Shown piece by piece: positions 51,463-60,302 of a DNA stretch of 64,000 nt; positions within the stretch are counted from its first letter, which is position 1, and every line of letters begins with the position of its first letter. The translations under genes and the position numbers were made by a program. The stretch covers positions 1-64,000 of the forward strand of contig URJS01000001.1 of NCBI GenBank assembly GCA_900548205.1, in the 5' to 3' direction. The DNA is from an uncultured Roseburia sp. GTDB lineage: Bacteria; Bacillota; Clostridia; Lachnospirales; Lachnospiraceae. The notes below the pieces were generated by a model. That model did no database searches. It was not told the DNA's origin and saw only the letters and a list, made by a program, of their open reading frames with translations.

Positions 51463-51930
51463 ATGCGAAATTTCAAGAGCGAAGTTATTAGATTTGCTGT
51501 ATGGATGAGGAATGGAGTTGCTTTTTGTACTACTTGGTTTCTTATTCTCATTTTAGCTTATAATTATATTTTTAATATCCAGAGTATTTCGACAAATGGT
51601 TTGATGAAAGTAGTGCTTTTGATTATAGGCGGTGTTCTGATTTTCAATTTGAGTTTTACTCGTATAATTATAAAAAAATTGAATTTTACAATGAGATTAA
51701 CTTGTTTTATGTGTGCAATCAGCCTATATGAATGTTTTGGTTTTTATTGGCTTGGATTCTTTAAAGGTAAGGGTACGGTAGTTCAATGGTTAATATTTAT
51801 TGGAATTATTCTTATTTTATATTTTATCTGTGTAGTTTTGTATCAGAAATACAGTAAGAAGCAAGGCGAAATTTATACCAAGGGATTACAGAAATATCAA
51901 ATGGAAAGGAGTATGCAACATGAGAGATAG
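51463..51930 (+). CDS. DUF3021-family membrane protein
   Basis: A 155-residue protein with four membrane helices (about 15-38, 46-66, 75-95, 105-127) and a charged tail. Its place directly after a LytTR regulator is the standard context of DUF3021, where the membrane protein is thought to inhibit the regulator. GAGGAGGAAG precedes ATG 51463. Its end overlaps the next gene by 11 bases. Confidence 0.85.
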   Translation: MRNFKSEVIRFAVWMRNGVAFCTTWFLILILAYNYIFNIQSISTNGLMKVVLLIIGGVLIFNLSFTRIIIKKLNFTMRLTCFMCAISLYECFGFYWLGFFKGKGTVVQWLIFIGIILILYFICVVLYQKYSKKQGEIYTKGLQKYQMERSMQHER

Positions 51931-52489
51931 AGAAAGGTTATGCTTGGCGTTACAGGAATTAAAGGCAGATTGTAGGAAGAAGCAGAAAAGAGGATTACCT
52001 TTTATTTTGGCATCTGTCCCTTTATGGTTGGCGATATTGCTTATTCATATATCGTCTTTGCCTATTTTAACCAAAAACTTATGCACATTTTTTTGCTCTG
52101 CCCCTTTGGTTCCATTGGCTTATTTTATTTCTAAAATAATAGAGGTGGATTTCCAAAATAAGGATAATCCACTTACAAAATTAGGACTGATATTTACTAC
52201 AAATCAAATATTTTACCTTTTAATAGTAATGTGGGTATATGCAGCTATACCAGATAAAATGGTGATGGTTTATGCAATGGTTTTTGGAGCACATCTATTT
52301 CCTTACGGTTGGCTATATCAATCAAAAACATACTATATACTTTCGGTTATCATACCGATTGGAGTTTTGATTTTGGGTATATATTACAATGCTGCTATTG
52401 TAGCGATATTTATGTTAATTATTGAAGTAGTGTTTTGTTGTTGTCTAATTATCGAAAATAGGATTGAAAATCAACATGAAGAAAATTAA
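51920..52489 (+). CDS. DUF7010-like membrane protein
   Basis: A 189-residue protein with about six helices after a charged start (MRDRERLCLALQELKADCRK). The pattern fits DUF7010-type membrane proteins. It overlaps the DUF3021 gene by 11 bases and the KTR gene by 14 bases, so all are translated from one transcript. Function unknown. Confidence 0.7.
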   Translation: MRDRERLCLALQELKADCRKKQKRGLPFILASVPLWLAILLIHISSLPILTKNLCTFFCSAPLVPLAYFISKIIEVDFQNKDNPLTKLGLIFTTNQIFYLLIVMWVYAAIPDKMVMVYAMVFGAHLFPYGWLYQSKTYYILSVIIPIGVLILGIYYNAAIVAIFMLIIEVVFCCCLIIENRIENQHEEN

Positions 52490-52670
52490 AATAGATTGGA
52501 TACGTTGCCCTGCTTGCGGCAACAAAACCCGTGACAGAATTAGAGAAGATTCCGTATTGAAAAACTATCCCCTCTACTGCCCAAAATGCAAACGGGAAAC
52601 TTTAATTGAAGCAAAGGATTTACAAGTAACAATCATCAAAGAGCCAGACGCAGAGACGCAGAGCCGATGA
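52476..52670 (+). CDS. Cysteine-rich KTR-domain protein
   Basis: A 64-residue zinc-ribbon-like protein: WIRCPACGNKTRDRIREDSV and YPLYCPKCKRETLIEA give two CxxC pairs and the KTR signature. These small proteins are typical cargo of Tn916-type and related integrative elements. Their function is unknown; com-like translational control has been suggested by resemblance. Overlaps the DUF7010-like gene. Confidence 0.85.
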   Translation: MKKIKIDWIRCPACGNKTRDRIREDSVLKNYPLYCPKCKRETLIEAKDLQVTIIKEPDAETQSR

Positions 52671-52709
52671 TCTTGTGAGTTATCTCACAGTTCATCGGCA
52701 TTTTCTTAA

Positions 52710-52757
52710 CATAAGAGTGGCTCGTGAAGCGTGCCGCTCGTTGTTTTATAACATAGG
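52710..52757. repeat. Dispersed palindromic element, copy B
   Basis: CATAAGAGTGGCTCGTGAAG onward to ATAACATAGG; matches copy A (15347-15392) at about 40 of 46 positions with a two-base insertion, including the GAG...CTC arms. Confidence 0.6.
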
Positions 52758-52807
52758 ACAAGCCTACCAAATAAAAAAACAGAGTCTTGGAAGGCTGTAT
52801 TATCACG

Positions 52808-52844
52808 CCCTCCAGACCTGTTTTGAGTTTGGAGGGATTTTTTT
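52808..52844 (+). terminator. Intrinsic terminator
   Basis: CCCTCCA and TGGAGGG arms followed by ATTTTTTT. Confidence 0.75.
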
Positions 52845-53015
52845 GTGTTGGTCTGATACCATAACGCCGCTGTTGATTATAAGCGGCAGCTATCTACATA
52901 CTACTCGACAGAAGTGAGGACAACCTATTAAAAAAATCCTCGTTCTTATATGGGACTACTATACGCTAAAAACAGATGTCAAATATCTACATAATAGAAT
53001 TTTAAATTCCCATAG

Positions 53016-53046
53016 CCGCAAAGGTCTGACAGCCTTTGCGGTTTTT
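53016..53046 (+). terminator. Attenuator-like terminator in the leader of the sigma-like gene
   Basis: CCGCAAAGG and CCTTTGCGG with an eight-base loop and TTTTTC, about 110 bases before the GTG start. Confidence 0.7.
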
Positions 53047-53113
53047 CTTTTGTCGTTTTTTATCAGATTAAGGCGTAAGCTTGTTTCTGCTATGGGCTGC
53101 CGTTCCCCGCCGA

Positions 53114-53145
53114 CCAATCTGGATTTTTCAAAAAATTCAGATTGG
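53114..53145 (+). promoter_or_regulatory. Hairpin that includes the ribosome binding site
   Basis: CCAATCTG (53114-53121) pairs with CAGATTGG (53138-53145), extended inward by A/T pairs; the second arm ends in the first two bases of GGAGG (53144-53148). Translation of the sigma-like gene may depend on opening it. Confidence 0.5.
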
Positions 53146-53157
53146 AGGTAAAGACAA

Positions 53158-53592
53158 GTGGAATATAACCACGGACGAGAAGAAAGGAAATGGCGGCTCT
53201 GGAAAGAAGCCGAAGAAAAGATATTGCGTGAATGTGGTGTTTCGGAAAATATCATTGAAGAAATCCGCAACTATGACAGGGCAGAGTTTAACTCTAATAG
53301 ACGATTTTACAGACGCTTAAATGATGTCGGGGAATACATAGAGGATACCGCCGAGCAGGAACAAGTTGCAGAGGTCAAGACAGTTATTGAGTTGCTTGAC
53401 GAAATTGAGAACGAAGCATTGTATCAAGTCTTACTTACGGTGGACAAGCATACCCTGCAAATCATACTACTGAAAATGCAGGGCTGTTCCACTAAAGAGA
53501 TTGCTGTAATGACAAGTTTAACCGAAAAGGCGATTTACAAGAGGCTTGACGGGCTACGGAAAAAATTAAAACCGATTGTCGGGGAATTTTAG
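53158..53592 (+). CDS. Sigma-70-like factor of an integrative element
   Basis: A 144-residue protein with a charged helical N-terminus and a C-terminal region-4 HTH (TLQIILLKMQGCSTKEIAVM, TSLTEKAIYKRLDGLRKKLK). Such proteins are found next to tet or conjugation genes in Tn916- and Tn1549-type elements. Start is GTG 53158 behind GGAGG. Leader hairpins suggest post-initiation control. No other conjugation gene is present, so it is likely a leftover. Confidence 0.8.
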   Translation: MEYNHGREERKWRLWKEAEEKILRECGVSENIIEEIRNYDRAEFNSNRRFYRRLNDVGEYIEDTAEQEQVAEVKTVIELLDEIENEALYQVLLTVDKHTLQIILLKMQGCSTKEIAVMTSLTEKAIYKRLDGLRKKLKPIVGEF

Positions 53593-53658
53593 GCTTTCCC
53601 GTGGACTATTGGGTGAGAGGGCAAACCTCTCACTCAATTTTTTCGGGAGGAAAGAACA

Positions 53659-53970
53659 ATGCTATATCGCACAAGAGCCTATATGCTTCGGCAGGTTATC
53701 ACGGAGGACGGCACACAATACTTTATCGGCTTTAAGGACGGGCAAGGCGTATTCCACGAATTGAATGTACCGTATGATTTTTTTATGGCGTTTCGGAGAT
53801 TAGAGCTTGACAATCGAAAATTGGAAAATTGGGATTACCGACATCGGGAGTTTAACGAAGTATATGAAGAAACGTTGAACAGACGGGCATTGAGATTACC
53901 AAAGAATGTAGACGAGATAATCATTGAGGAAGAACAGACGGAAAGAGGATTCAAGAAATACCGCTTATGA
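53659..53970 (+). CDS. Small mobile-element protein, unknown
   Basis: A 103-residue protein (MLYRTRAYMLRQVITEDGTQ...FHELNVPYDFFMAFRRLELD...). No family name recalled, but genes of this type sit behind the sigma-like gene in clostridial elements. GGGAGGAAAG precedes the ATG. A minus-strand open frame crosses its end; I take the plus strand as coding here because of the ribosome site and context. Confidence 0.6.
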   Translation: MLYRTRAYMLRQVITEDGTQYFIGFKDGQGVFHELNVPYDFFMAFRRLELDNRKLENWDYRHREFNEVYEETLNRRALRLPKNVDEIIIEEEQTERGFKKYRL

Positions 53971-54260
53971 TCATATGCCTGCTGGCAGTTTACTCCCGGA
54001 TATTGTTCTTGTAATTGGTACATATCTAAATCAAAATTCAGTGCTTTAAAATATTTCCTCTCCAAAAGATTAAGGCTCCATAGCTTTTTTCTGTAATAGG
54101 TCAGCAGACCTTCTTTGTTGAAGTCTTCGGGACTGTCTGAATTATCACTATCATATAAACGCCAGATGGCTACATTACCCATAAACCATGTTTGTTTTTC
54201 AAAGTGTTGACCATTTTCATGTCCTAAAAATGGAGTGCTGCTCCATAGACGATTACGCAT
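53968..54260 (-). pseudogene. 3'-truncated gene fragment
   Basis: An open minus-strand frame starts at ATG 54260 (RNRLWSSTPFLGHENGQHFE...FMGNVAIWRLYDSDNSDSPE...LLERKYFKALNFDLDMYQLQ). It looks protein-like to about 53968, then runs antisense into the preceding plus-strand gene. No ribosome site is evident. I read it as the N-terminal part of an unknown gene cut at the edge of the inserted element. Confidence 0.35.
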
Positions 54261-54417
54261 CTATTTTGAAACGCCCTCTGTTATGATCAATTTCTGCACA
54301 GAAAAATCGGAAGTCAATAACTATGAGGGATTGAAATGATATTGTAGAAAATGTATACTAGAAAAAAATTCTGTTTTACTGTGGAATTGTTGCCTTTTGT
54401 GGCGGAAAGGACGGAAT

Positions 54418-56199
54418 ATGGCGATTATTGGCATTGATCTAGGAACTTCTAACACGCTGGCGTGTGTTTTTCAAAATGGCAGACCCACTTTGATTCCGAA
54501 CAGGGACGGAGGGTTTCTCACTCCCAGCGCAGTGAGCCTTGATGAGGATGGTTCTCTCCTCGTCGGAAAAGCGGCCAGAGAGCGGTTGGATAGCCATCCG
54601 AAGCAAACAGCGGCTTCCTATAAAGTGTTTATGGGCAGCCGCCGTGAAATTTTATTAAAAGATCATGTATTTCAGCCAGAGGAGCTTTCCGCTCTGGTAC
54701 TTCGGCAGATTAAGGATGATGCCCAGCGCTTTTTAGGGGAAACAATTGAGGAGGCAGTCATCAGCGTTCCCGCTTATTTTAACGATGATCAGCGTTGTGC
54801 TACCAAGCTGGCAGCTGAGCTGGCTGGTCTTAAGGTCTCTCGGCTTATCAATGAACCTTCAGCAGCGGCAGTTTTTCACCGTTGGCAGAATCCGCAGGCG
54901 GGAGACGGAAAATTGATGATTGTGGATTTTGGCGGTGGAACCTTAGATGTGAGTATTGTGGAATGTTTTGAAAATATCATTGAGATACAGGCGATTGCCG
55001 GAGACAACAGACTGGGCGGGGATGATATAGATCAAGCCATTGCCGCTTATTTCTGTCAGCAAAATGGACTTGTACAAGGTGCTCTTGCACAAGATCAGCT
55101 GGCGGCTCTGTTGAAGGTTTCCCGCAAGGCAAAGCATAACCTTTCTGAGCCGGGAATTGATTTTACTGTGCTCTGTATGGAAACCTCGGAGGGGAAGTTT
55201 CAGATGGAGCTGGATCAGATCCTGCTGGCGCAGCTGTGCGAGCCGCTTTTTCAGCGGGTAGAACAGGTTTTGCGCCAAGCCCTGGAGGATCCGAACATCG
55301 CTTGTAATATCCGCCAGATTGTACTGGTCGGGGGTAGTTCCCGCATGCCAGTTTTTCAGGAGTTTCTGCAAAAGCGCACCTCAGTCAAGCCGATTTTAGT
55401 GGACAATCCTGATCATATTGTAGCCCTTGGAGTGGGACTTTGTGCTGGGATCAAAGAGCGGAAGGGGGAATTGCAGGATATTGTGATGACCGATGTCTGC
55501 CCGTTTTCTCTGGGGGTTGCCAGCTACAATAGTCCTTCCGACACTCATCCCCATATCTCGGTTCTGATCCCTCGCGGAACCATGCTGCCTGCCAGCCGCA
55601 GCGATCGATTTCGCACACTTTCCGATGGTCAGAAATTTTTGAAGTTTGAAATTTACCAAGGAGAGAGATATTTTGCGTCGGAAAACTTAAAATTGGGTGA
55701 GCTGCAGATTCAAGTGCCCTATGGTCCGGCAGGCAGCGGATCAGCTCAGGTCATGTTTACCTATGACATTAACGGAATCCTGCATGTCGAGGCGATCAGC
55801 AATGGGGGGCAGAGAAGGGAAACTGTTATCCTCAATCCTCGCCTCCGCCTTAGTCCAACCCAGCTGGAGACAGAGATGCATCGCCTTGAGCAGTTTAAAC
55901 TGTCTGTATGTGCAGCAAAGGAGCAAGCTCTTTTTCGGGAGGCCTTGCATCTTTATACCCAGCTTTCGGGTGAGCTTCGCAGATATTTGGGCGTTATGAT
56001 TAATGCGTATAGCATGGCGCAAGACAGCGGCGAACCCATCTGGATCTTGCGGGAAACCAAGCGGCTGGAATCGCTTGTGCAGGGGATCAAGGATCAAGCG
56101 GCAGAGGATCCTCTCCTGATTTTTCGAGAAATGGCTGAACAGACAAAGTGGCATGAAGCGGAATTTGAAGCGTTTGAGGAGGATGAAGCAGATGAGTAA
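54418..56199 (+). CDS. Hsp70-family chaperone (HscC/DnaK-like)
   Basis: A 593-residue ATP-dependent chaperone. The ATPase domain has IGIDLGTSNTLACVF, IVDFGGGTLDVSIVE and VLVGGSSRMPVFQEF; the substrate-binding domain follows at about 375-500 (CPFSLGVAS, LIPRGTMLPASRS, YQGER, GDL-like strands) with a shortened helical lid ending EEDEADE and no DnaK-type EEVD end. Closest in build to HscC. GGAAAGGACGG precedes ATG 54418. The next gene begins inside its stop region (ATGAGTAA), so the two are translationally coupled. Confidence 0.92.
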   Translation: MAIIGIDLGTSNTLACVFQNGRPTLIPNRDGGFLTPSAVSLDEDGSLLVGKAARERLDSHPKQTAASYKVFMGSRREILLKDHVFQPEELSALVLRQIKDDAQRFLGETIEEAVISVPAYFNDDQRCATKLAAELAGLKVSRLINEPSAAAVFHRWQNPQAGDGKLMIVDFGGGTLDVSIVECFENIIEIQAIAGDNRLGGDDIDQAIAAYFCQQNGLVQGALAQDQLAALLKVSRKAKHNLSEPGIDFTVLCMETSEGKFQMELDQILLAQLCEPLFQRVEQVLRQALEDPNIACNIRQIVLVGGSSRMPVFQEFLQKRTSVKPILVDNPDHIVALGVGLCAGIKERKGELQDIVMTDVCPFSLGVASYNSPSDTHPHISVLIPRGTMLPASRSDRFRTLSDGQKFLKFEIYQGERYFASENLKLGELQIQVPYGPAGSGSAQVMFTYDINGILHVEAISNGGQRRETVILNPRLRLSPTQLETEMHRLEQFKLSVCAAKEQALFREALHLYTQLSGELRRYLGVMINAYSMAQDSGEPIWILRETKRLESLVQGIKDQAAEDPLLIFREMAEQTKWHEAEFEAFEEDEADE

Positions 56200-59100
56200 C
56201 TTTTGGAATATTTTAGGCATCCCTCCCACCCGCGATACAGCGCAAATCAAAAGCGCCTATGCTCGTCAGAGCAAAACCTGCAACCCGGAGGATGACCCTC
56301 AAGGTTTTATGCGTTTGCGGAAGGCATATCAGGCAGCGATTGCTTATGCACAGGGCAGTGAAACAGAACCGGTGGTATTTTTAACAGAAAAACAATCATC
56401 TGAACATGAGCGCTATTCGGAGACTTTTGATGATACACAGAAAAATGAATCGGGATCAGCGGGATTCTCATCTCAAGAAAAGCTGACGGGGAAGGAGGAA
56501 GTTGAGCGAAAAAAGGAGGAGCAACAAGGCTCTCAGGAGGTGATCTTCACCTTTTCGGATGCCGCCGATCAAGCTGATTCCTATCGGGAAAGCGCAGCAT
56601 TTCAAAGGTTTTCCAAGATATATCAAAAATCAAATATGAAAAACTGGAAACTCTGGATGGAATATTTTGTTTCTCCGGAATTTTTGGAACTTCGCAGTCA
56701 GGAGGGTTTTTGCTCTCTGATGATGGAGCATATATTAGGACAAATGGACAGCGTCAGACCCGGTGCATCCTTTTTGAAGATACTTCATGTGGCCTACTGC
56801 GTTCAGCTGGTCACCCGGGATGCTTTGGGGCAGCCGGTTTGCCAATCCATTAGCTGCCGACAACCGCCTGCGGCGATACTTCAGCTGATCCGGCTGCTCC
56901 CCGATTGCAGCCATTTTTCAGGGGAAGATCAGGTCATGCTCTATTCGTTTTCAGATTACGATCAGCTGGTCACCCTCTATGAAAATGGCTGGGATTACGA
57001 AAGCTTGTCTGTTCTGGAGAAGATTTTGAATGGTCACATACTCAGATACATCAAAGATAGGATTCCTGCTCCTTCCTTTGCAAATCCAAACGCCGCAGAC
57101 GATGCCCGCCACCCCTTGAGTCTGCAGCTGCTGACCCACTTTTTCTCCTTCTTTGCTCTGCCCAGGGAGGTCTATCAGGTTGCTTGGGATGTGCTGGATC
57201 TAAAAAGTGCAAAGCTGGGACGTGCAGCAGTTCTTTATGGAGCCTTACGGGAAGTGTGCCTGACAAAATGCCCTTTTTTGGAAGGGTATGCTCCGCAGAA
57301 GTTCACTGAACTGAAAAACATCTTCAAACGGTACACACAGACGCCGCAAGCTGACTCGAAGATTATTGAAATCTTTGATCGAGAGGAGATTGCATCTGCG
57401 CTTCTCAATCAGGAGTTTGTGGAACACAATGTACTCAGCCGCTGGATTACGTCTGGAATGCCATCGGAATTTTTGGAGCAGCTCTACAGCTTTTATCTGG
57501 AACATCCACAAGCGCCTTTCGCATCCCGCGTTCGTCAAGCGTGCAAACAGACCCTTAAGGAACAGCAGGAGATTATACGAAACAAAGAGGACGAACAAGA
57601 CGATGCCCGCACGGCTCCCCGAAGCCTGAACCATCGGCCTTTTCTGCGATACTGGATGCGGGTGGCTTTTCCTCGATTTAGGCGATTTCATAATTTGCTA
57701 CGGGATTGTCTGCCTCTTTTGCCTGACTGGAGAAAACAGCTTTTTTCTGCTTCTGAACAGGAAGGTGATTCGGTACAGCCCATCATAGTCCAGTGGGAGG
57801 ACATTTCAATCCGGGTGCTCCTGCATCAGTTTTATTTGGAATATCGTTATGGGGAAGAAGAACTGGTAGTGCCCTGTTTTCCATTTCAGGACATACTCTC
57901 GCTGGGAGAGGTTGGACTATGGTTGCTGCCATTGGCGGTGGTGCAGGTGGGGAAGGAGCAGCTTGTGGAGCGATCGATTGTTTCCATGCTGGAAAATACG
58001 GCCTTTCCTTCGGAAAATCTGACCGAGGCAGCGAGCGCACTGACCGAGGGACTTTATCAGTGGAATTTGGAGAATGATGTGCAGTCTGTGCTGGTTTTCC
58101 AGGAAACGGGATTGGAACTGCATGGGGCTGAGATTGCCATTGCCCATTCTGGAAAGTCGGGCAACGATGAGTTGAGCATCCAGCTTTTTCATCTAAGGGA
58201 TGGAAGCGGCCGACCCCGCTATCTGCCAGATTACTTTGGACCGTTTGCGCAGTGGGACAATGCGCTTTCTGAAGCACATAAACTGCTTGATCAGCAGGTG
58301 ATCAAGCCGCCGCTCTGTTATGCCCCCAAGGGGGAGCATCACAGGCGCCGTTTGCCGGATTGTGTTTATTACAAGCCGCTGAAAAGTGCTGAAAAATGCT
58401 GGAGACCTCCGAGCGAGCTGCTTGATCGAATTTGGGGAACACTCGACTTCTGGGATAAGTTCCGCCGAACTGCGAAGGATGCCGAGGAACGGGTGGATAT
58501 TATTCGACAGAGCTGGAGCAGTTGGAGGCAAACGGGCGGGCATAGGGAGTCGCTTATTTCCCAGATGGGTATCCTTTGCAGTTTTCTTACAGAACAGGAA
58601 CTTCCGCCCCAGCTGTCCCCAGAGTGCCTTGCAGATCCCAATGGACCTCTTGCCATTTTGGATCAGCTGCAGATATTTTTGCTGCATATGGATCAAACCG
58701 AAGAAACGCAGCGCCTTCAAGCTCTGCTGGATTTTGCCGGTTGGAGCGAAGGGACATATCAGGAAGAATTGCCCGCCTTTCAGCCTTTTTTTGCGGGTTC
58801 AGATTCTGTAAAGGATAAAAACGGGGAAATCTTTCAAGGATCAGTTGATCAGAAAATGCACAAAACCCTCCAGGAACGGCATGCCTACCAAAAAGAAATT
58901 CTGGATGAAAGGGAGCAAAATAAGACGACGGAGCAGCTGTGGGCAATTGCCTCGCTTGAGCAGCTGCGGACTGCTTTTTTACAGAGGATCGAACCTTTGC
59001 TGGACTGGTTGCTGATTCGGGTAGATATTCTGGGAGACTGCTACCTAAAGGAACTGGATCAGTTTCTGCTTGCATTGTCAAATGGCAATTTAAAACGATT

Positions 59101-60154
59101 GGAGCTGGTGATCCAGCCGAAAGCTTGGGAGCTGCCGGATCGGGAGGAAGCCTATCCTCCGGTGTATTCACTGGTATTTCAGTGGGGGGAGCAGGGGATT
59201 TCCTGTCTTTATTTCGACGATCTGCATAATATTTTTTATGCCCTGCGTCAGGACGACAAGCGACCACGCACTAACGCCGAATGCCTTGTGAATATATCCC
59301 AAGACAAACCTTTGCCGTTTTGCTGCCAGTTTGCTTCATTCTTCCCCTTGCAGTGTCGCCTGCAGGAGATTTTAGACGTATTACGGATTCACACATGGCA
59401 GGGAGTTGTACCTTCCGAGGCGGGGGAGTTTTTATGGACAGAAGCATGGGGTGGTGTGCATATAGGAAGCCAGAGGAGCAAATACAATTTAGCTAAGCAG
59501 GATTTAGGCGGCTTCCCTCTGGAACGTGCTATGATCCCAAAGGACCAGGATATTTCGCTTCCTGTTTTTATTTCGGCAGATTATGGTGTGCAAAAATCCC
59601 CATCCTTTCTATTGACCCTGTGGGGAGTGGATGGTAACCGGGAATCTGAAATACGCATTGAGAAAAATGAACGGGTGAGCTTCACCAAGGCTGTCAAACG
59701 GTATTTTGACGGTGATATTTCCCGGTTGAGGCTTAGTTGGGAGGTGAATCCCATCAATTACGAGGAATTGTTTGCACCTGACTTTTATCAGAGACATTTG
59801 GATGAGCTGGAAAATCAAAAGGCTTTCTGCCACATCATTCTCAAAAGAGAAGGACCTAAGATGATGATGCTGGTTTTGGAGGATTTCACTGCCCGTGCCA
59901 GCTACTATGTGGCGGATAAAGAGACCTATATGGACACGGAAAGAAAATATCCCAAGGAAAGCTTTGCAGGAAAAACTGTTCCGGCATATCTTATCCATAT
60001 AGATCCGGCGCGCCTCAGAAACCAGCTGGTTCTGCTTTTGGACCACCTGCTCTGCCCCTATTCAGTGACTACCCGTTTTGCAGAATACGCCGGAGAAAAG
60101 CCGGTGAGAGCCAGAGCTTATAAGGACATTCGGGCAGAGGAGTTGGGGATGTGA
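56192..60154 (+). CDS. Giant protein with degenerate J domain, partner of the Hsp70
   Basis: A 1320-residue cytoplasmic protein without membrane helices. Residues about 1-55 are a J domain (FWNILGIPPTRDTAQIKSAY, then FMRLRKAYQAAIAYA), but the HPD motif is CNPEDD: His replaced by Asn and Asp by Glu. After a charged linker (60-130) come about 1150 residues with no recognised domain: a helical part to about 480, then alternating beta/helical parts with Trp-rich strands. The overlap with the Hsp70 stop strongly implies a joint function. Start at ATG 56192. Confidence 0.85.
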   Translation: MSNFWNILGIPPTRDTAQIKSAYARQSKTCNPEDDPQGFMRLRKAYQAAIAYAQGSETEPVVFLTEKQSSEHERYSETFDDTQKNESGSAGFSSQEKLTGKEEVERKKEEQQGSQEVIFTFSDAADQADSYRESAAFQRFSKIYQKSNMKNWKLWMEYFVSPEFLELRSQEGFCSLMMEHILGQMDSVRPGASFLKILHVAYCVQLVTRDALGQPVCQSISCRQPPAAILQLIRLLPDCSHFSGEDQVMLYSFSDYDQLVTLYENGWDYESLSVLEKILNGHILRYIKDRIPAPSFANPNAADDARHPLSLQLLTHFFSFFALPREVYQVAWDVLDLKSAKLGRAAVLYGALREVCLTKCPFLEGYAPQKFTELKNIFKRYTQTPQADSKIIEIFDREEIASALLNQEFVEHNVLSRWITSGMPSEFLEQLYSFYLEHPQAPFASRVRQACKQTLKEQQEIIRNKEDEQDDARTAPRSLNHRPFLRYWMRVAFPRFRRFHNLLRDCLPLLPDWRKQLFSASEQEGDSVQPIIVQWEDISIRVLLHQFYLEYRYGEEELVVPCFPFQDILSLGEVGLWLLPLAVVQVGKEQLVERSIVSMLENTAFPSENLTEAASALTEGLYQWNLENDVQSVLVFQETGLELHGAEIAIAHSGKSGNDELSIQLFHLRDGSGRPRYLPDYFGPFAQWDNALSEAHKLLDQQVIKPPLCYAPKGEHHRRRLPDCVYYKPLKSAEKCWRPPSELLDRIWGTLDFWDKFRRTAKDAEERVDIIRQSWSSWRQTGGHRESLISQMGILCSFLTEQELPPQLSPECLADPNGPLAILDQLQIFLLHMDQTEETQRLQALLDFAGWSEGTYQEELPAFQPFFAGSDSVKDKNGEIFQGSVDQKMHKTLQERHAYQKEILDEREQNKTTEQLWAIASLEQLRTAFLQRIEPLLDWLLIRVDILGDCYLKELDQFLLALSNGNLKRLELVIQPKAWELPDREEAYPPVYSLVFQWGEQGISCLYFDDLHNIFYALRQDDKRPRTNAECLVNISQDKPLPFCCQFASFFPLQCRLQEILDVLRIHTWQGVVPSEAGEFLWTEAWGGVHIGSQRSKYNLAKQDLGGFPLERAMIPKDQDISLPVFISADYGVQKSPSFLLTLWGVDGNRESEIRIEKNERVSFTKAVKRYFDGDISRLRLSWEVNPINYEELFAPDFYQRHLDELENQKAFCHIILKREGPKMMMLVLEDFTARASYYVADKETYMDTERKYPKESFAGKTVPAYLIHIDPARLRNQLVLLLDHLLCPYSVTTRFAEYAGEKPVRARAYKDIRAEELGM

Positions 60155-60302
60155 TCAGGAGGAACACGCTTTCAAATAAACTATAATAAAAAGCATATAG
60201 AGGTGAGAGACAAAAATTATGTAAAGCTTGATGGATGCAGGATTGTACAGGGCATGAAGAACTCCGCAGCAAAATACAAACGCTTGATAAGGTGACAAAA
60301 GA
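60155..60302. other. Intergenic gap before the YesM-type kinase gene
   Basis: Contains TATAAT-like boxes near 60183-60188 without a good -35 and a GAGGTGAGAG ribosome-like site followed by ATG-TAA. No terminator for the J-protein gene was found. No gene called. Confidence 0.35.

Larger units (their letters stand above)
52671..53157. other. Intergenic region between the KTR gene and the sigma-like gene
   Basis: About 490 bases without a gene. It holds a copy of the dispersed palindrome (52710-52757), a terminator (52808-52844), a second terminator-like hairpin (53016-53046) and a hairpin touching the ribosome site of the next gene (53114-53145). Confidence 0.6.

Noticed and set aside
58587..59267. 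226-codon minus-strand frame in the J-protein gene
   Set aside because: Shadow of the long plus-strand gene; Pro/Ala-rich without pattern.
60214..60225. Start-stop ATG-TAA behind GAGGTGAGAG
   Set aside because: A good ribosome-like site but no coding; a start-stop regulatory element is possible but unsupported.
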